Shown: positions 7,236 through 13,729, counted from the first letter of the stretch. The stretch: 14,330 bases of DNA from Geoglobus sp. (GCA_027016965.1 JALURI010000105.1:1-14330), one strand, 5' to 3'. Notes: a model not told the origin generated them from the letters alone. A program made the numbers and translations.

Positions 7236-7409
7236 ATGCCAAGGAAGGATTCATCACCACCTTTAATGTCCTCAGCAGGTATAATGAGGTACTTTGAGGA
7301 AGAAAAAACACAGATCAAAATAAGCCCCAAGGCAGTTCTGGCTTTCGGTCTTGTTATCGGGTTTCTCACAATAATTCTCAATGCATACTATGGACTCTGG
7401 CCAGATTAA
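7236..7409 (+). CDS. secG: Preprotein translocase subunit SecG (Sec61 beta)
   Basis: 57 aa, too short for many gene callers. The sequence follows the archaeal Sec61-beta pattern: a short polar N-terminus, PPLMSSAGIMRYFEEE, an ISPKAVL segment, and one C-terminal transmembrane helix of about 18 residues (AFGLVIGFLTIILNAYYG). It is the small, non-essential-type subunit of the SecYE channel, anchored in the membrane with the N-terminus in the cytoplasm. The start is fixed by the conserved N-terminus and a TATA-like element about 28 nt upstream. The last 29 nt overlap the 5' end of engB, so the two genes are very probably co-transcribed. Confidence 0.95.
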   Translation: MPRKDSSPPLMSSAGIMRYFEEEKTQIKISPKAVLAFGLVIGFLTIILNAYYGLWPD

Positions 7410-7980
7410 TGCTGAATTCATTTTTTGTGGCAGATCAAACGTTGGGAAGTCAACGCTCTTTCATCAGCTTTTTGGAGTAAAGGTAAAAAAAGGGAAAAAA
7501 CCAGGAACAACGGTCAAGCCAAATTTTTTCAGGTACAGAGATTTTCTGGCGACAGATCTTCCGGGTTTTGGTTACATGAGAGGAATAAGTGATGGATTCA
7601 TTGAGAAAGTTAAGGATTTCATTGTTGGATACATCGAGGAAAACTCCGAAAGAATATGGGCAGGTGTTGTTGTCATAGATTCAAAGGCTTTCAGAGAAAT
7701 CGTGGAGAGATGGGAATCAAGGGGTTACATTCCAGTTGATATTGAGATGGTTGATTTTCTGAGAGATGTGGGTATGGAGGTTTTTCTGTGTGCAAACAAG
7801 ATGGACAGGGTTAAAAACAAAAGGAAAACCTTAGATTATATCTCTGAAAAAACAGGACTATCATCTGAAATGATTTTTCCGTGTGTTGCAAAGAAAGGAG
7901 AGATTGAGGGCATCAGAAACGCTCTGAAAAATATTATGATAAAAAAAGGTAGAAGTGATTTGTTGACAGTCTTTAAATAA
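7381..7980 (+). CDS. engB: EngB/YihA-type GTP-binding protein
   Basis: 199 aa. GTPase motifs are in order: G1 GRSNVGKS at 17-24, G2 threonines in KKPGTTVKP at 43-44, G3 DLPGFG at 59-64, G4 NKMD at 139-142, and a G5-like VAKKG near 170. The FCGRSNVGKSTL and PGTT blocks are diagnostic of the EngB (YsxC/YihA) family, which in bacteria assists large-subunit assembly; the archaeal role is less studied. The ATG at 7381 lies inside secG in another frame, and ATG 7390 (MDSGQINAEF) is an equally possible start. No Shine-Dalgarno is visible for either, so translation may depend on ribosomes finishing secG. Confidence 0.92.
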   Translation: MHTMDSGQINAEFIFCGRSNVGKSTLFHQLFGVKVKKGKKPGTTVKPNFFRYRDFLATDLPGFGYMRGISDGFIEKVKDFIVGYIEENSERIWAGVVVIDSKAFREIVERWESRGYIPVDIEMVDFLRDVGMEVFLCANKMDRVKNKRKTLDYISEKTGLSSEMIFPCVAKKGEIEGIRNALKNIMIKKGRSDLLTVFK

Positions 7981-8016
7981 TATCCCGTGTAACATTTAAA
8001 TTCATTCTCAGAGAAG

Positions 8017-8026
8017 ATTAATATAG
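8017..8026 (+). promoter_or_regulatory. TATA-like element before the 53-aa gene
   Basis: ATTAATATAG is centred about 36 nt before ATG 8058, predicting an RNA start near 8048 and a leader of about 10 nt. A second A/T-rich run (ACATTTAAATTC, about 7992-8003) lies further upstream after the engB stop. Confidence 0.35.
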
Positions 8027-8057
8027 GGAAAAAACAGAGAATATACTGTGATCGATT

Positions 8058-8219
8058 ATGAGAAGGTTTAACTGGAGACTGTTCAAGAGAAAAGGGACCA
8101 AGAAAGAAGTTATGAAGGATGAAAAACTGCTCATGAAAAATGTCGATGATATTAAAAATCCAGTGGAAAATAGAGACATCCATGAAGTCGCAAAAGAGAT
8201 CCTCCCGGAAGAGGATTGA
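8058..8219 (+). CDS. Unknown 53-aa basic-to-acidic small protein
   Basis: Starts MRRFNWRLFKRKGTKKEV and ends EVAKEILPEED: a very basic N-terminal third and an acidic C-terminal third, without membrane segments or cysteines. The composition and the TATA-like element upstream argue that it is real, and the following beta-grasp gene overlaps its 3' end. The basic start could bind nucleic acid or membrane phospholipid; this is only a guess. I recognise no family. The overlap suggests a joint role with the MoaD/ThiS-like protein. Confidence 0.6.
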   Translation: MRRFNWRLFKRKGTKKEVMKDEKLLMKNVDDIKNPVENRDIHEVAKEILPEED

Positions 8220-8433
8220 GGTTAAATTAACTTTTTTAGGTGGATTTGAATTCAAAGAAAAAGTTGTCGAGGTTGAGGAGGGGAAAACATATTCGGACAT
8301 TCTGGAAGATTTAGGAATAAACCCGGAAACAGCAGTTGTTGTGAGAGGAACAGACCCTGTTCCTATTAATTCCAGAGCAGTGGAGGGTGAGGTAAAGGTT
8401 CTCAGAGTCATCTCGGGTGGAAATGCCTCATAA
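8182..8433 (+). CDS. MoaD/ThiS-like beta-grasp (ubiquitin-like) protein
   Basis: 83 aa if begun at ATG 8182; the fold itself begins near residue 12 (IEVKLTFLGG), and ATT 8215, just behind GGAAGAGG, is an alternative. The pattern of strand, VVEVEEGKTYSDILEDLGINPETAVVVRG, PVPINSRAVEGEVKVLRVISGG is that of ThiS/MoaD/SAMP proteins, which carry sulfur as a C-terminal thiocarboxylate or are conjugated to lysines. The expected terminal Gly-Gly (79-80) is followed by Asn-Ala-Ser before the stop, so cleavage would be needed to expose it, unless it does not act by that mechanism. No adenylating E1-like or thiolation gene is next to it here. Sulfur transfer for tRNA thiolation, or a SAMP-type modifier, are both open. 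Confidence 0.8.
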   Translation: MKSQKRSSRKRIEVKLTFLGGFEFKEKVVEVEEGKTYSDILEDLGINPETAVVVRGTDPVPINSRAVEGEVKVLRVISGGNAS

Positions 8434-8465
8434 TGAGGGAAACTTTATTATCGGAAAACAAAACA

Positions 8466-8475
8466 TTAATAAATT
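8466..8475 (+). promoter_or_regulatory. TATA-like element and Shine-Dalgarno before the RecA-like gene
   Basis: TTAATAAATT centred near 8470 predicts an RNA start near 8496. The resulting leader would contain GGAGATG at 8501-8507, 9 nt ahead of ATG 8517, so this gene appears to have a leadered transcript of its own. Confidence 0.4.
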
Positions 8476-8516
8476 GTAGAACATAGTCTCAATACCACTC
8501 GGAGATGTGGGAATAA

Positions 8517-9116
8517 ATGATGAGAAATTATCTGATTATTGCGGAATCTGGATTTGGGGGTGTGTCCCTTGGCTATAACATATGCACAAGGTTATCTGAC
8601 AATATAATCTGGTTCTTTTCTGAAAATCCCCTTACAGTACAGAGAATAATAAGTTCGTACAATACAAAGCCAAAAATTCAATCTTTCAGCTCCAGAAATT
8701 TTAACATTGCAAATCTGAATGAGATAAATATAATACTGTCAAAGACCATAGACACTTTTAGAGGGAGAACATCAGTGTATCTCAGTCTTATATCCGAGTT
8801 AATACTGGTTCACGGGCTTGAAAAGACATATCTGTTTCTTTCAAACCTGATGAATAAGGTTGAGGGAAAGGATGGTGCGGTGATAGCATTGATGGTCAAG
8901 CATGCCCAGAGCATAAGGGACATAATTCTGATTTCGAGACTGTTTTCAGACATCTTTCATCTTGAAACCGAGTTCAACAATGGCAAGCCAGAGCTGAAGC
9001 TCAGATCAGAGATGCCAATTAATGAAAAATTTATTTTTGATGTGGGGTATTCAGAGTACCGGATAGAGCTTCCAGATGAGATTGTGGATTACATGGTAAG
9101 GGCTGAAAGTGAGTAA
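8517..9116 (+). CDS. RecA/KaiC-like protein lacking Walker A, function unknown
   Basis: 199 aa. The order of segments resembles a KaiC/RecA core: an N-terminal strand and turn where Walker A would be (LIIAESGFGGVSLGYN), a helix, a strand (NIIWFFSEN), a long middle, a Walker B-like strand (SVYLSLISELILVHG), and a later strand-helix (GAVIALMVKHAQSIRDIILISRLFSDIFHLE) similar to the part of KaiC-like proteins that ends in the hydrophobic sheet. The P-loop GxxxxGK[ST] is absent: the turn has no lysine, so ATP binding is unlikely. Such degenerate RecA-like proteins occur in archaea, often linked to signalling. Assignment is by pattern only. A second in-frame ATG at 8520 is possible. Confidence 0.6.
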   Translation: MMRNYLIIAESGFGGVSLGYNICTRLSDNIIWFFSENPLTVQRIISSYNTKPKIQSFSSRNFNIANLNEINIILSKTIDTFRGRTSVYLSLISELILVHGLEKTYLFLSNLMNKVEGKDGAVIALMVKHAQSIRDIILISRLFSDIFHLETEFNNGKPELKLRSEMPINEKFIFDVGYSEYRIELPDEIVDYMVRAESE

Positions 9117-9121
9117 TTAAT

Positions 9122-9130
9122 TTTTTATAC
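9122..9130 (+). promoter_or_regulatory. TATA box for the zinc-ribbon membrane protein
   Basis: TTTTTATAC centred about 26 nt before ATG 9152, with no Shine-Dalgarno, fits a leaderless transcript. Confidence 0.45.
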
Positions 9131-9151
9131 TTCCTCTGTAATTTCGAGAAC

Positions 9152-9346
9152 ATGCCCGGAATAATACCCCACAGACACTGTATTGTCTGTGGAAAGGCAA
9201 TTGAGCTGGAGGAAGTATTCTGTGGAAAAGAATGTGAGCAGAAGTATAACGAGGACAGAAAAAAACAGAGAAATTACATCGTTTTCATGTTTGCAATGCT
9301 GTTTGGAATACTTTTCCTTATGATGTTCTCAAACTTTGGTGGCTGA
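9152..9346 (+). CDS. Small zinc-ribbon membrane protein (DUF2116-like)
   Basis: 64 aa. A zinc ribbon is formed by Cys10, Cys13, Cys24 and Cys28 (HCIVCGKAI ... VFCGKECEQK), followed by a basic linker (NEDRKKQR) and one transmembrane helix at about 42-60 (YIVFMFAMLFGILFLMMF). The architecture, zinc ribbon then C-terminal membrane anchor, is that of the archaeal DUF2116 family as I remember it. The basic linker before the helix suggests the ribbon faces the cytoplasm. The last 18 nt overlap the 3' end of the convergent tyrA-pheA gene. Function is not known. Confidence 0.85.
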   Translation: MPGIIPHRHCIVCGKAIELEEVFCGKECEQKYNEDRKKQRNYIVFMFAMLFGILFLMMFSNFGG

Positions 9347-11212
9347 GGCATTGCTAAAGACATCAAGGCTTTCAATCTTTTTGAAGACGCCTGCAATTTT
9401 GCAGAATGTTGTTCTCGTTTTTAACTGTTCCACAATTTCTTCATCAAGTCTTTTCTCAGCCTCTGCAAAGAACACATAATCTCCCAGCCTGTTGCCTGAT
9501 GGTCTGCTTTCAAGCTTTCTGAGATTTATCCCATGCCTGTAGAAAACTTCAAGAACGCTGTAAAGCGCCCCTGGTCTGTCATCAACTCCGAAAAATATGC
9601 ATGTAACATCTCCGTCTTCTGAATCACCAATATGCCTCCTGATTATGTAGAACCTTGTTCTGTTAGGTGTTTTTGTCTGTATATCTCTTTTGATGATGTG
9701 TAATTTGTACAACTTTGCAGCAAGCTCCGATGCTATTGCAGCTGAAGCATCATCAAGCATTTCTATTGCTTCGCTTGTACTTCTTGTGTATCTTATTTCG
9801 GCATGGGGAATGTAGTTGTTTATGAACTCAGAACATTGTGCTATTGCCTGAGGGTGAGAAAAAATTGTTTTTATCTCCTTCAGGCTAAGTTTTCTTTTAC
9901 CCACAAGGTTGTGTCTTATCTCTGATTCATATTCAGCAAAAACCTCAACACTGTGCTTCATGAGAGAGTCAAGGGTCTGAATCACAGTTCCATGCAGGGA
10001 ATTTTCAACAGGAACCAGCCCGAAGTCTGCCTCACCGCTTTCAACAGCCTTGAACACATCCTCAACACTGTTTCGATATATTATTGGAAGTCTTGATCCT
10101 GTGAGTCTCAATGCCGCTTCCTCTGTGTAGCTTCCATGGGGTCCGAGAACCGCTATTTTCCTCTTGATACCTATTGTTCTGTATTCTTCTTCCTTTGTGA
10201 GCTTCATTATATTTTCAAATATCTCGGAAATGTAAAGGGGATTCAGAGATGTTTTTCCTGTAATTTCTCTGATCTTCACATCCTCAATTTGAGATATCTC
10301 AACCGGCTCATTCAGCCTTTTCTTTTCAAGTGCAACCTTTTTACCTGCAAATACTCTATTTTCAATAAGCCTGAGAATCAGAGAATCAAGAGCCCTGATG
10401 TACCCCCTGAGCTCATCTATACTCTTGACCTCAACTGTTGCCTTGTATGAATCCAAGATGAATGTTGAATCTCTGTAGTTGTTGAATTCGGTTCTCAGTT
10501 CCTCTATAAGGAGTCTAAAATCTTCTCTACTCTTCAATACTTCATTTAGGAGCTTTGCATTTTTTTCTATTTCGAATCTTGTTTTTTCGGCGTTTTTGAG
10601 AATATGGTAGTACATTCTCCAGTCCTGGTTTATTATTCGACTTGCAAGCTTGTGCATAACCAGAAAAATCGGTGAGGCAATTTCGTATCGATCCATGAAT
10701 TTATCTCTGAGTGAAAGAGCGAACAAGAAAAGGAGAAAATGTGCAGTTCCCTGGATTTCTGCCATTTTTCTGTCATGCTCTTTGTAAGGCAGACTTGAAA
10801 TTATTGTCCCCGCTTTTCTGAACTCTTCCAGAATTATATCCTCTTCATATCTGCCGCTTCGCTCGACAACAATTATGTTTGAAAGACCGATTTCGCTTTC
10901 AGGACCAAACATGGGATGAATGCTCATGTATTCAAGACAGTGTTTCTCAAGAAACGGTATGGAAGTTGATTTTATCGTTGCAATATCAACAACAAGAGCT
11001 TTTCTGTTTAACTCCGAAATCCTTTTTACAGCCTCTTCAATTGAATCCATTGGAACGCAGAGAAAAATAACATCAAAATCTGTCACCTCTCTTTCCTCTA
11101 TTTCGCTTATCTCTCTGTTGATGTCGTAGCATCTCACATGGTATCCTCTTGTAGAAAAGAAATCCCTGAATATTTTTCCCATGCCTCCCGTTCCATAAAT
11201 CAGAATCTTCAT
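9329..11212 (-). CDS. tyrA-pheA: Trifunctional prephenate dehydrogenase - chorismate mutase - prephenate dehydratase
   Basis: 627 aa with four domains. Residues 1-255: TyrA-type dehydrogenase, Rossmann GTGGMG at 7-12 and HPMFGPE at 99-105. About 262-345: AroQ-type chorismate mutase (SIDELRGYIRALDSLILRLIENR). About 350-530: prephenate dehydratase, with VPVENS at 400-405, HPQA at 453-456 and the catalytic TRF at 519-521. About 535-615: ACT domain with the Phe-binding ESRP at 568-571. It makes prephenate from chorismate and both downstream products, the phenylpyruvate and hydroxyphenylpyruvate precursors, and is likely feedback-controlled by phenylalanine through the ACT domain. A three-way fusion of this order is known from Archaeoglobus. 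The ATG overlaps the aroD stop as ATGA, with GGTG a few bases upstream. It is the last gene of the operon. Confidence 0.95.
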   Translation of the reverse strand: MKILIYGTGGMGKIFRDFFSTRGYHVRCYDINREISEIEEREVTDFDVIFLCVPMDSIEEAVKRISELNRKALVVDIATIKSTSIPFLEKHCLEYMSIHPMFGPESEIGLSNIIVVERSGRYEEDIILEEFRKAGTIISSLPYKEHDRKMAEIQGTAHFLLFLFALSLRDKFMDRYEIASPIFLVMHKLASRIINQDWRMYYHILKNAEKTRFEIEKNAKLLNEVLKSREDFRLLIEELRTEFNNYRDSTFILDSYKATVEVKSIDELRGYIRALDSLILRLIENRVFAGKKVALEKKRLNEPVEISQIEDVKIREITGKTSLNPLYISEIFENIMKLTKEEEYRTIGIKRKIAVLGPHGSYTEEAALRLTGSRLPIIYRNSVEDVFKAVESGEADFGLVPVENSLHGTVIQTLDSLMKHSVEVFAEYESEIRHNLVGKRKLSLKEIKTIFSHPQAIAQCSEFINNYIPHAEIRYTRSTSEAIEMLDDASAAIASELAAKLYKLHIIKRDIQTKTPNRTRFYIIRRHIGDSEDGDVTCIFFGVDDRPGALYSVLEVFYRHGINLRKLESRPSGNRLGDYVFFAEAEKRLDEEIVEQLKTRTTFCKIAGVFKKIESLDVFSNASATKV

Positions 11213-11826
11213 ACAACACCCATTGACCTTAGAATTTTTCTTGCAGTATAAACATCATACTGTCCAGGGGCAACTGGAGTAGAGATAGCACAGTATATGA
11301 ATGGAGAACCGAGAGTAAAAGAGAGTATCCGTGTATAGGCAAAGGTCTTCCCAATCAGAAACGCAATAACCCCCTCATAGTCTATGAGAAGTCTGACAAT
11401 TTTAAGCACGTCCTCTTTTTCGTTCCCCATTGTGGCTATTTTGATATAATCCCCCCTTTTTCCCTCAACAATATCGGCAAGAACATCATAACTTGGAGTT
11501 TCAGAAAGATTGTGGTAGGATTCAACAATTTTAACCTTCTCAAATTTCAGAAATGTATCATCATCAACATCTGTTTCAATATCAACAAAATCTGAATATT
11601 TTGAATATTTTAAAAGCAATTCAAGTCTCTCTTCCTCCTCTCCATCAAATCTACCTCCATCTTCCTTTCTTCTTATGGTTATTATTGAAGGTTTTTCGGT
11701 CCTAACCCTGTCGTATTCGGGAAAAGATGGGAATAGATCCAGTCTGAACTCAATCACATCTGCAACCCTTACAGCCTGTGATGCCTCAGCAAAACTTCTC
11801 ACAGACGCTACAATTTTACCCTTCAA
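11209..11826 (-). CDS. aroD: 3-dehydroquinate dehydratase, type I
   Basis: 205 aa, compact for the type I family. It converts 3-dehydroquinate to 3-dehydroshikimate through a Schiff base. Markers: EFRLDLF at 26-32, catalytic His105 in VESYHN, Schiff-base Lys129 in YIKIAT, and the substrate-binding TRILSF and PVAPGQ near 165-189 (Arg166, Gln189). The start is a TTG at 11826, supported by a strong GGAGGAG about 7 nt upstream inside aroB'. It overlaps aroB' by 11 nt and tyrA-pheA by 4 nt, so the three are translationally coupled. Confidence 0.95.
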   Translation of the reverse strand: MKGKIVASVRSFAEASQAVRVADVIEFRLDLFPSFPEYDRVRTEKPSIITIRRKEDGGRFDGEEEERLELLLKYSKYSDFVDIETDVDDDTFLKFEKVKIVESYHNLSETPSYDVLADIVEGKRGDYIKIATMGNEKEDVLKIVRLLIDYEGVIAFLIGKTFAYTRILSFTLGSPFIYCAISTPVAPGQYDVYTARKILRSMGVV

Positions 11827-12793
11827 TTATACTCTCCTCCACAGCAATCCCGAAATGTCTCGCCTTTTCACCGAGATACACAAGGATTTCGTCCCCTTCT
11901 CTCAACTCAGTCACACTCACATGTTTTCCATCTGGATTTATCAGCTTGATTGTTTCGGCATTCTGGAGGATCACGGACCCCTCTCCTGATTCATTTTTGG
12001 CTCTTACAAGAATCATCGGTCTTTTTTCAACCTTAATTCTGCCAATAAAGCTTTTTTTCACCTTACCGTCAAATCTGACTATCTCCACTTCATCTCCAGA
12101 TTTAAGCTCAGAAAGGTACCTTGTCCTTTCACCAACCTTCACATATGCGTTGACACTTCCTGCATTAACCCTGAAAGGTCTTGATGACACATACTCACTT
12201 TCCTCACTCTCACTTGCCACGAGAAACATGAAGCCTGCACTGTTTCCAACAAGCATTCCCTCACCCACTTCCATGAGGGATATTGTATCAACACAAACTC
12301 TGTCCCCCATTCCGAGTTTTCTGATTTCTGTAATCCTGGCTTTTGCAAGCTTCACACTTTTCTGGTTTTCAATCACTCTGGTGAACTCTCTCAACTCATT
12401 TCTACTTTTTGAATATACTGCAATTCCGTCAGCTCCCGATTCCAGTGTGGTGAGTGCTGTTTCAGCCTCCTCAGCGTCTCTCACAATTGCTATTATCTTA
12501 CCACTTGTCTTCATCGCAATTATATTTTCCAGAGGTATGATCTTCCAGTCTTCAAAATCAAGAAAAACCCTCGATCTGGATTTTGCAACTTCAATTGCTC
12601 TCTCCTGATCCTCAGATGATTTTATTTTAAATATCTGGATACTTTCGACTTCAATGTTCCCAAGTCTTCTTACCCTTTCTATAAACTCATCTCTTACTGC
12701 AATGCCAGTAAAACCGAGCTCTATTGCATTTTTTGCATTTTCCTTTACCGATTCCCATACTTTTCCATCATCTATCAGCCACAGTTCTTTCAT
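11816..12793 (-). CDS. aroB': 3-dehydroquinate synthase II (AroB')
   Basis: 325 aa from ATG 12793, preceded by GGTG; ATG 12805 (MVWYMKEL) is an in-frame alternative. It catalyses the NAD-dependent oxidative deamination and cyclisation of the AroA' product to 3-dehydroquinate. The family blocks are present: SGADGIAVY, DRVCVDT, LMEVGEGMLVGN, the RPFRVNAGSVNAY block, TRYLSELKSGDEVEIV, and a C-terminal KVEKRPMILVRA block. The usual DTCSLM reads DTISLM, a substitution of the Cys. The 5' end overlaps aroA' by 26 nt. Confidence 0.95.
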   Translation of the reverse strand: MKELWLIDDGKVWESVKENAKNAIELGFTGIAVRDEFIERVRRLGNIEVESIQIFKIKSSEDQERAIEVAKSRSRVFLDFEDWKIIPLENIIAMKTSGKIIAIVRDAEEAETALTTLESGADGIAVYSKSRNELREFTRVIENQKSVKLAKARITEIRKLGMGDRVCVDTISLMEVGEGMLVGNSAGFMFLVASESEESEYVSSRPFRVNAGSVNAYVKVGERTRYLSELKSGDEVEIVRFDGKVKKSFIGRIKVEKRPMILVRAKNESGEGSVILQNAETIKLINPDGKHVSVTELREGDEILVYLGEKARHFGIAVEESIIEG

Positions 12794-13535
12794 ATACCAC
12801 ACCATGAACTATTCTGCTAACTTTGAGAGCAAATTCTCTGGGATCATCAGCCTGAAAAACATTTCTTCCCATGGCTACTCCGCTTGCTCCTGCAATCATC
12901 GCTTCCTCAACCATATCGATTATTTCCGCATCGCTCCTTTTACCACCACCTGCTATCACAACAGGTGCCCTTGAAAACTCAACAACCTCCCTGAATGTTT
13001 CAACACTCCCGGTGTAATTTGTCTTTACAACATCCGCTCCAATCTCATTCGCAACTCTGACAGCAAGTTTGACCTCTTCAAGTCCGTATTCGTTTATCCC
13101 CCTTCCCCTTGGATAGCTCATGATTAGCAGAGGGATGCCATAATCAATACAGCTTTCAGCAACGATGGATGCCTCTCTTATCTGTTCACCTTCCGTATCG
13201 CTTCCAACATTTATGTGAACACTCACCGCATCTGCCCCAAGCTGAATTGCCTTTTCAACACTTGTTACAACCTTTTTTGCCAGTGGATCAGGACTCAGAC
13301 TTGTTGAGGCAGAGAGATGTATGATAAGAGCAGATTCCATGCTGCTGACAAGGTCTGAATGCACCACCATTCCTTTATGCAGAACAAATGCATCTGCAAC
13401 ACCGTCAAGCAGTGAAATCATCCTATCAGTATCTTCAAGCCCTGTCTCCGGTTTTGTCATCCCATGATCCATAGGAACTATCAGTGCTCGTCCGTTCTTT
13501 AAAATCTTTTTAAGCCTTCTTTGTTTCCCTATCAA
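12768..13535 (-). CDS. aroA': 2-amino-3,7-dideoxy-D-threo-hept-6-ulosonate synthase (AroA')
   Basis: 255 aa, close to the normal family length. This class I aldolase-fold enzyme joins aspartate semialdehyde to 6-deoxy-5-ketofructose 1-phosphate, the first archaeal step towards dehydroquinate. Markers: VPMDHG (Asp23), the MSYPRGRG block (Tyr141), Schiff-base Lys171 in DVVKTNYTG, and phosphate-binding AGGGKR and AMGRN loops. The start is a TTG at 13535, supported by GAGGTGGAT at 13541-13549. It is the first gene of the aro operon. A leader that contains this Shine-Dalgarno needs an RNA start upstream of 13549, which favours the distal promoter at 13715-13729 over the proximal TATA-like sequence at 13561-13569. 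Confidence 0.94.
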   Translation of the reverse strand: MIGKQRRLKKILKNGRALIVPMDHGMTKPETGLEDTDRMISLLDGVADAFVLHKGMVVHSDLVSSMESALIIHLSASTSLSPDPLAKKVVTSVEKAIQLGADAVSVHINVGSDTEGEQIREASIVAESCIDYGIPLLIMSYPRGRGINEYGLEEVKLAVRVANEIGADVVKTNYTGSVETFREVVEFSRAPVVIAGGGKRSDAEIIDMVEEAMIAGASGVAMGRNVFQADDPREFALKVSRIVHGVVYERTVADR

Positions 13536-13540
13536 TTTTA

Positions 13541-13549
13541 TCCACCTCT
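13541..13549 (-). promoter_or_regulatory. Shine-Dalgarno that fixes the UUG start of aroA'
   Basis: GAGGTGGAT lies about 6 nt before TTG 13535 and matches the archaeal 16S anti-SD, so the UUG is a credible start rather than a downstream ATG. Confidence 0.6.
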
Positions 13550-13560
13550 TTTATTTAAAG

Positions 13561-13569
13561 ATTTTATAC
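13561..13569 (-). promoter_or_regulatory. Proximal TATA-like sequence before aroA' (weak)
   Basis: GTATAAAAT is centred about 31 nt before TTG 13535. It would start RNA near 13540 and so leave out the Shine-Dalgarno. It may be an alternative promoter or chance, since it also falls inside an open frame (MYKIF codons). Confidence 0.25.
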
Positions 13570-13624
13570 ATAGAGACCCCAAACATCTCAAGCGCAGCAT
13601 CACCAAAATCACCACCCTGTTTCA

Positions 13625-13638
13625 ATAGCTAAAGCTAT
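13625..13638 (-). promoter_or_regulatory. Perfect 14-bp hairpin in the aro leader
   Basis: ATAGCT-TT-AGCTAT is a perfect 6-bp stem with a 2-nt loop on the minus strand. GTTTC at 13643-13647 can pair with GAAAC at 13619-13623 outside it, with a small asymmetric bulge. The stop codon of the upstream 19-codon ORF (13635-13637) lies in the 5' arm. It could be an RNA hairpin in the leader or a DNA operator. Confidence 0.35.
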
Positions 13639-13694
13639 ACCAGAAACCAAAAAATCCAAAGTGCCACCAGTATGCACGGCTTCTTTGCATTCAT
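13635..13694 (-). CDS. Candidate aromatic-rich leader peptide upstream of the aro operon
   Basis: A 19-residue frame MNAKKPCILVALWIFWFLV followed by TAG. The ATG is 26 nt from the centre of a strong TATA box on the same strand, so it would be read as a leaderless mRNA. Residues 13-17 are Trp-Ile-Phe-Trp-Phe, that is two Trp and two Phe codons just before a hairpin and about 100 nt before an operon for aromatic amino acids. That arrangement resembles bacterial attenuation leaders. Against this: the same frame continues past two TAG codons as a protein-like stretch, so it may be a decayed gene. Expression is not shown by sequence alone. Confidence 0.35.
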   Translation of the reverse strand: MNAKKPCILVALWIFWFLV

Positions 13695-13714
13695 CTCGAC
13701 ATGAAACCAAGGAC

Positions 13715-13729
13715 TATTTAAAGCTTTTC
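13715..13729 (-). promoter_or_regulatory. Distal BRE/TATA promoter of the aro operon leader
   Basis: On the minus strand GAAAAGCTTTAAATA gives a BRE-like purine-A run followed by CTTTAAATA, close to the archaeal box A consensus. Its centre is 26 nt from the leader ATG at 13694. RNA from here would have a leader of about 160 nt that includes the hairpin and the aroA' Shine-Dalgarno. Confidence 0.55.

Noticed and set aside
7836..8411. 191-codon minus-strand frame across engB, the 53-aa gene and the beta-grasp gene
   Set aside because: Runs antisense across three plausible plus-strand genes and has low-complexity Ser/Phe/Ile composition.
11778..12608. Long plus-strand open frame (276 codons) over aroD and aroB'
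   Set aside because: Antisense to two clear enzymes with full family motifs; its Ser/Leu/Phe-rich translation is the typical reverse-strand shadow of this codon usage.
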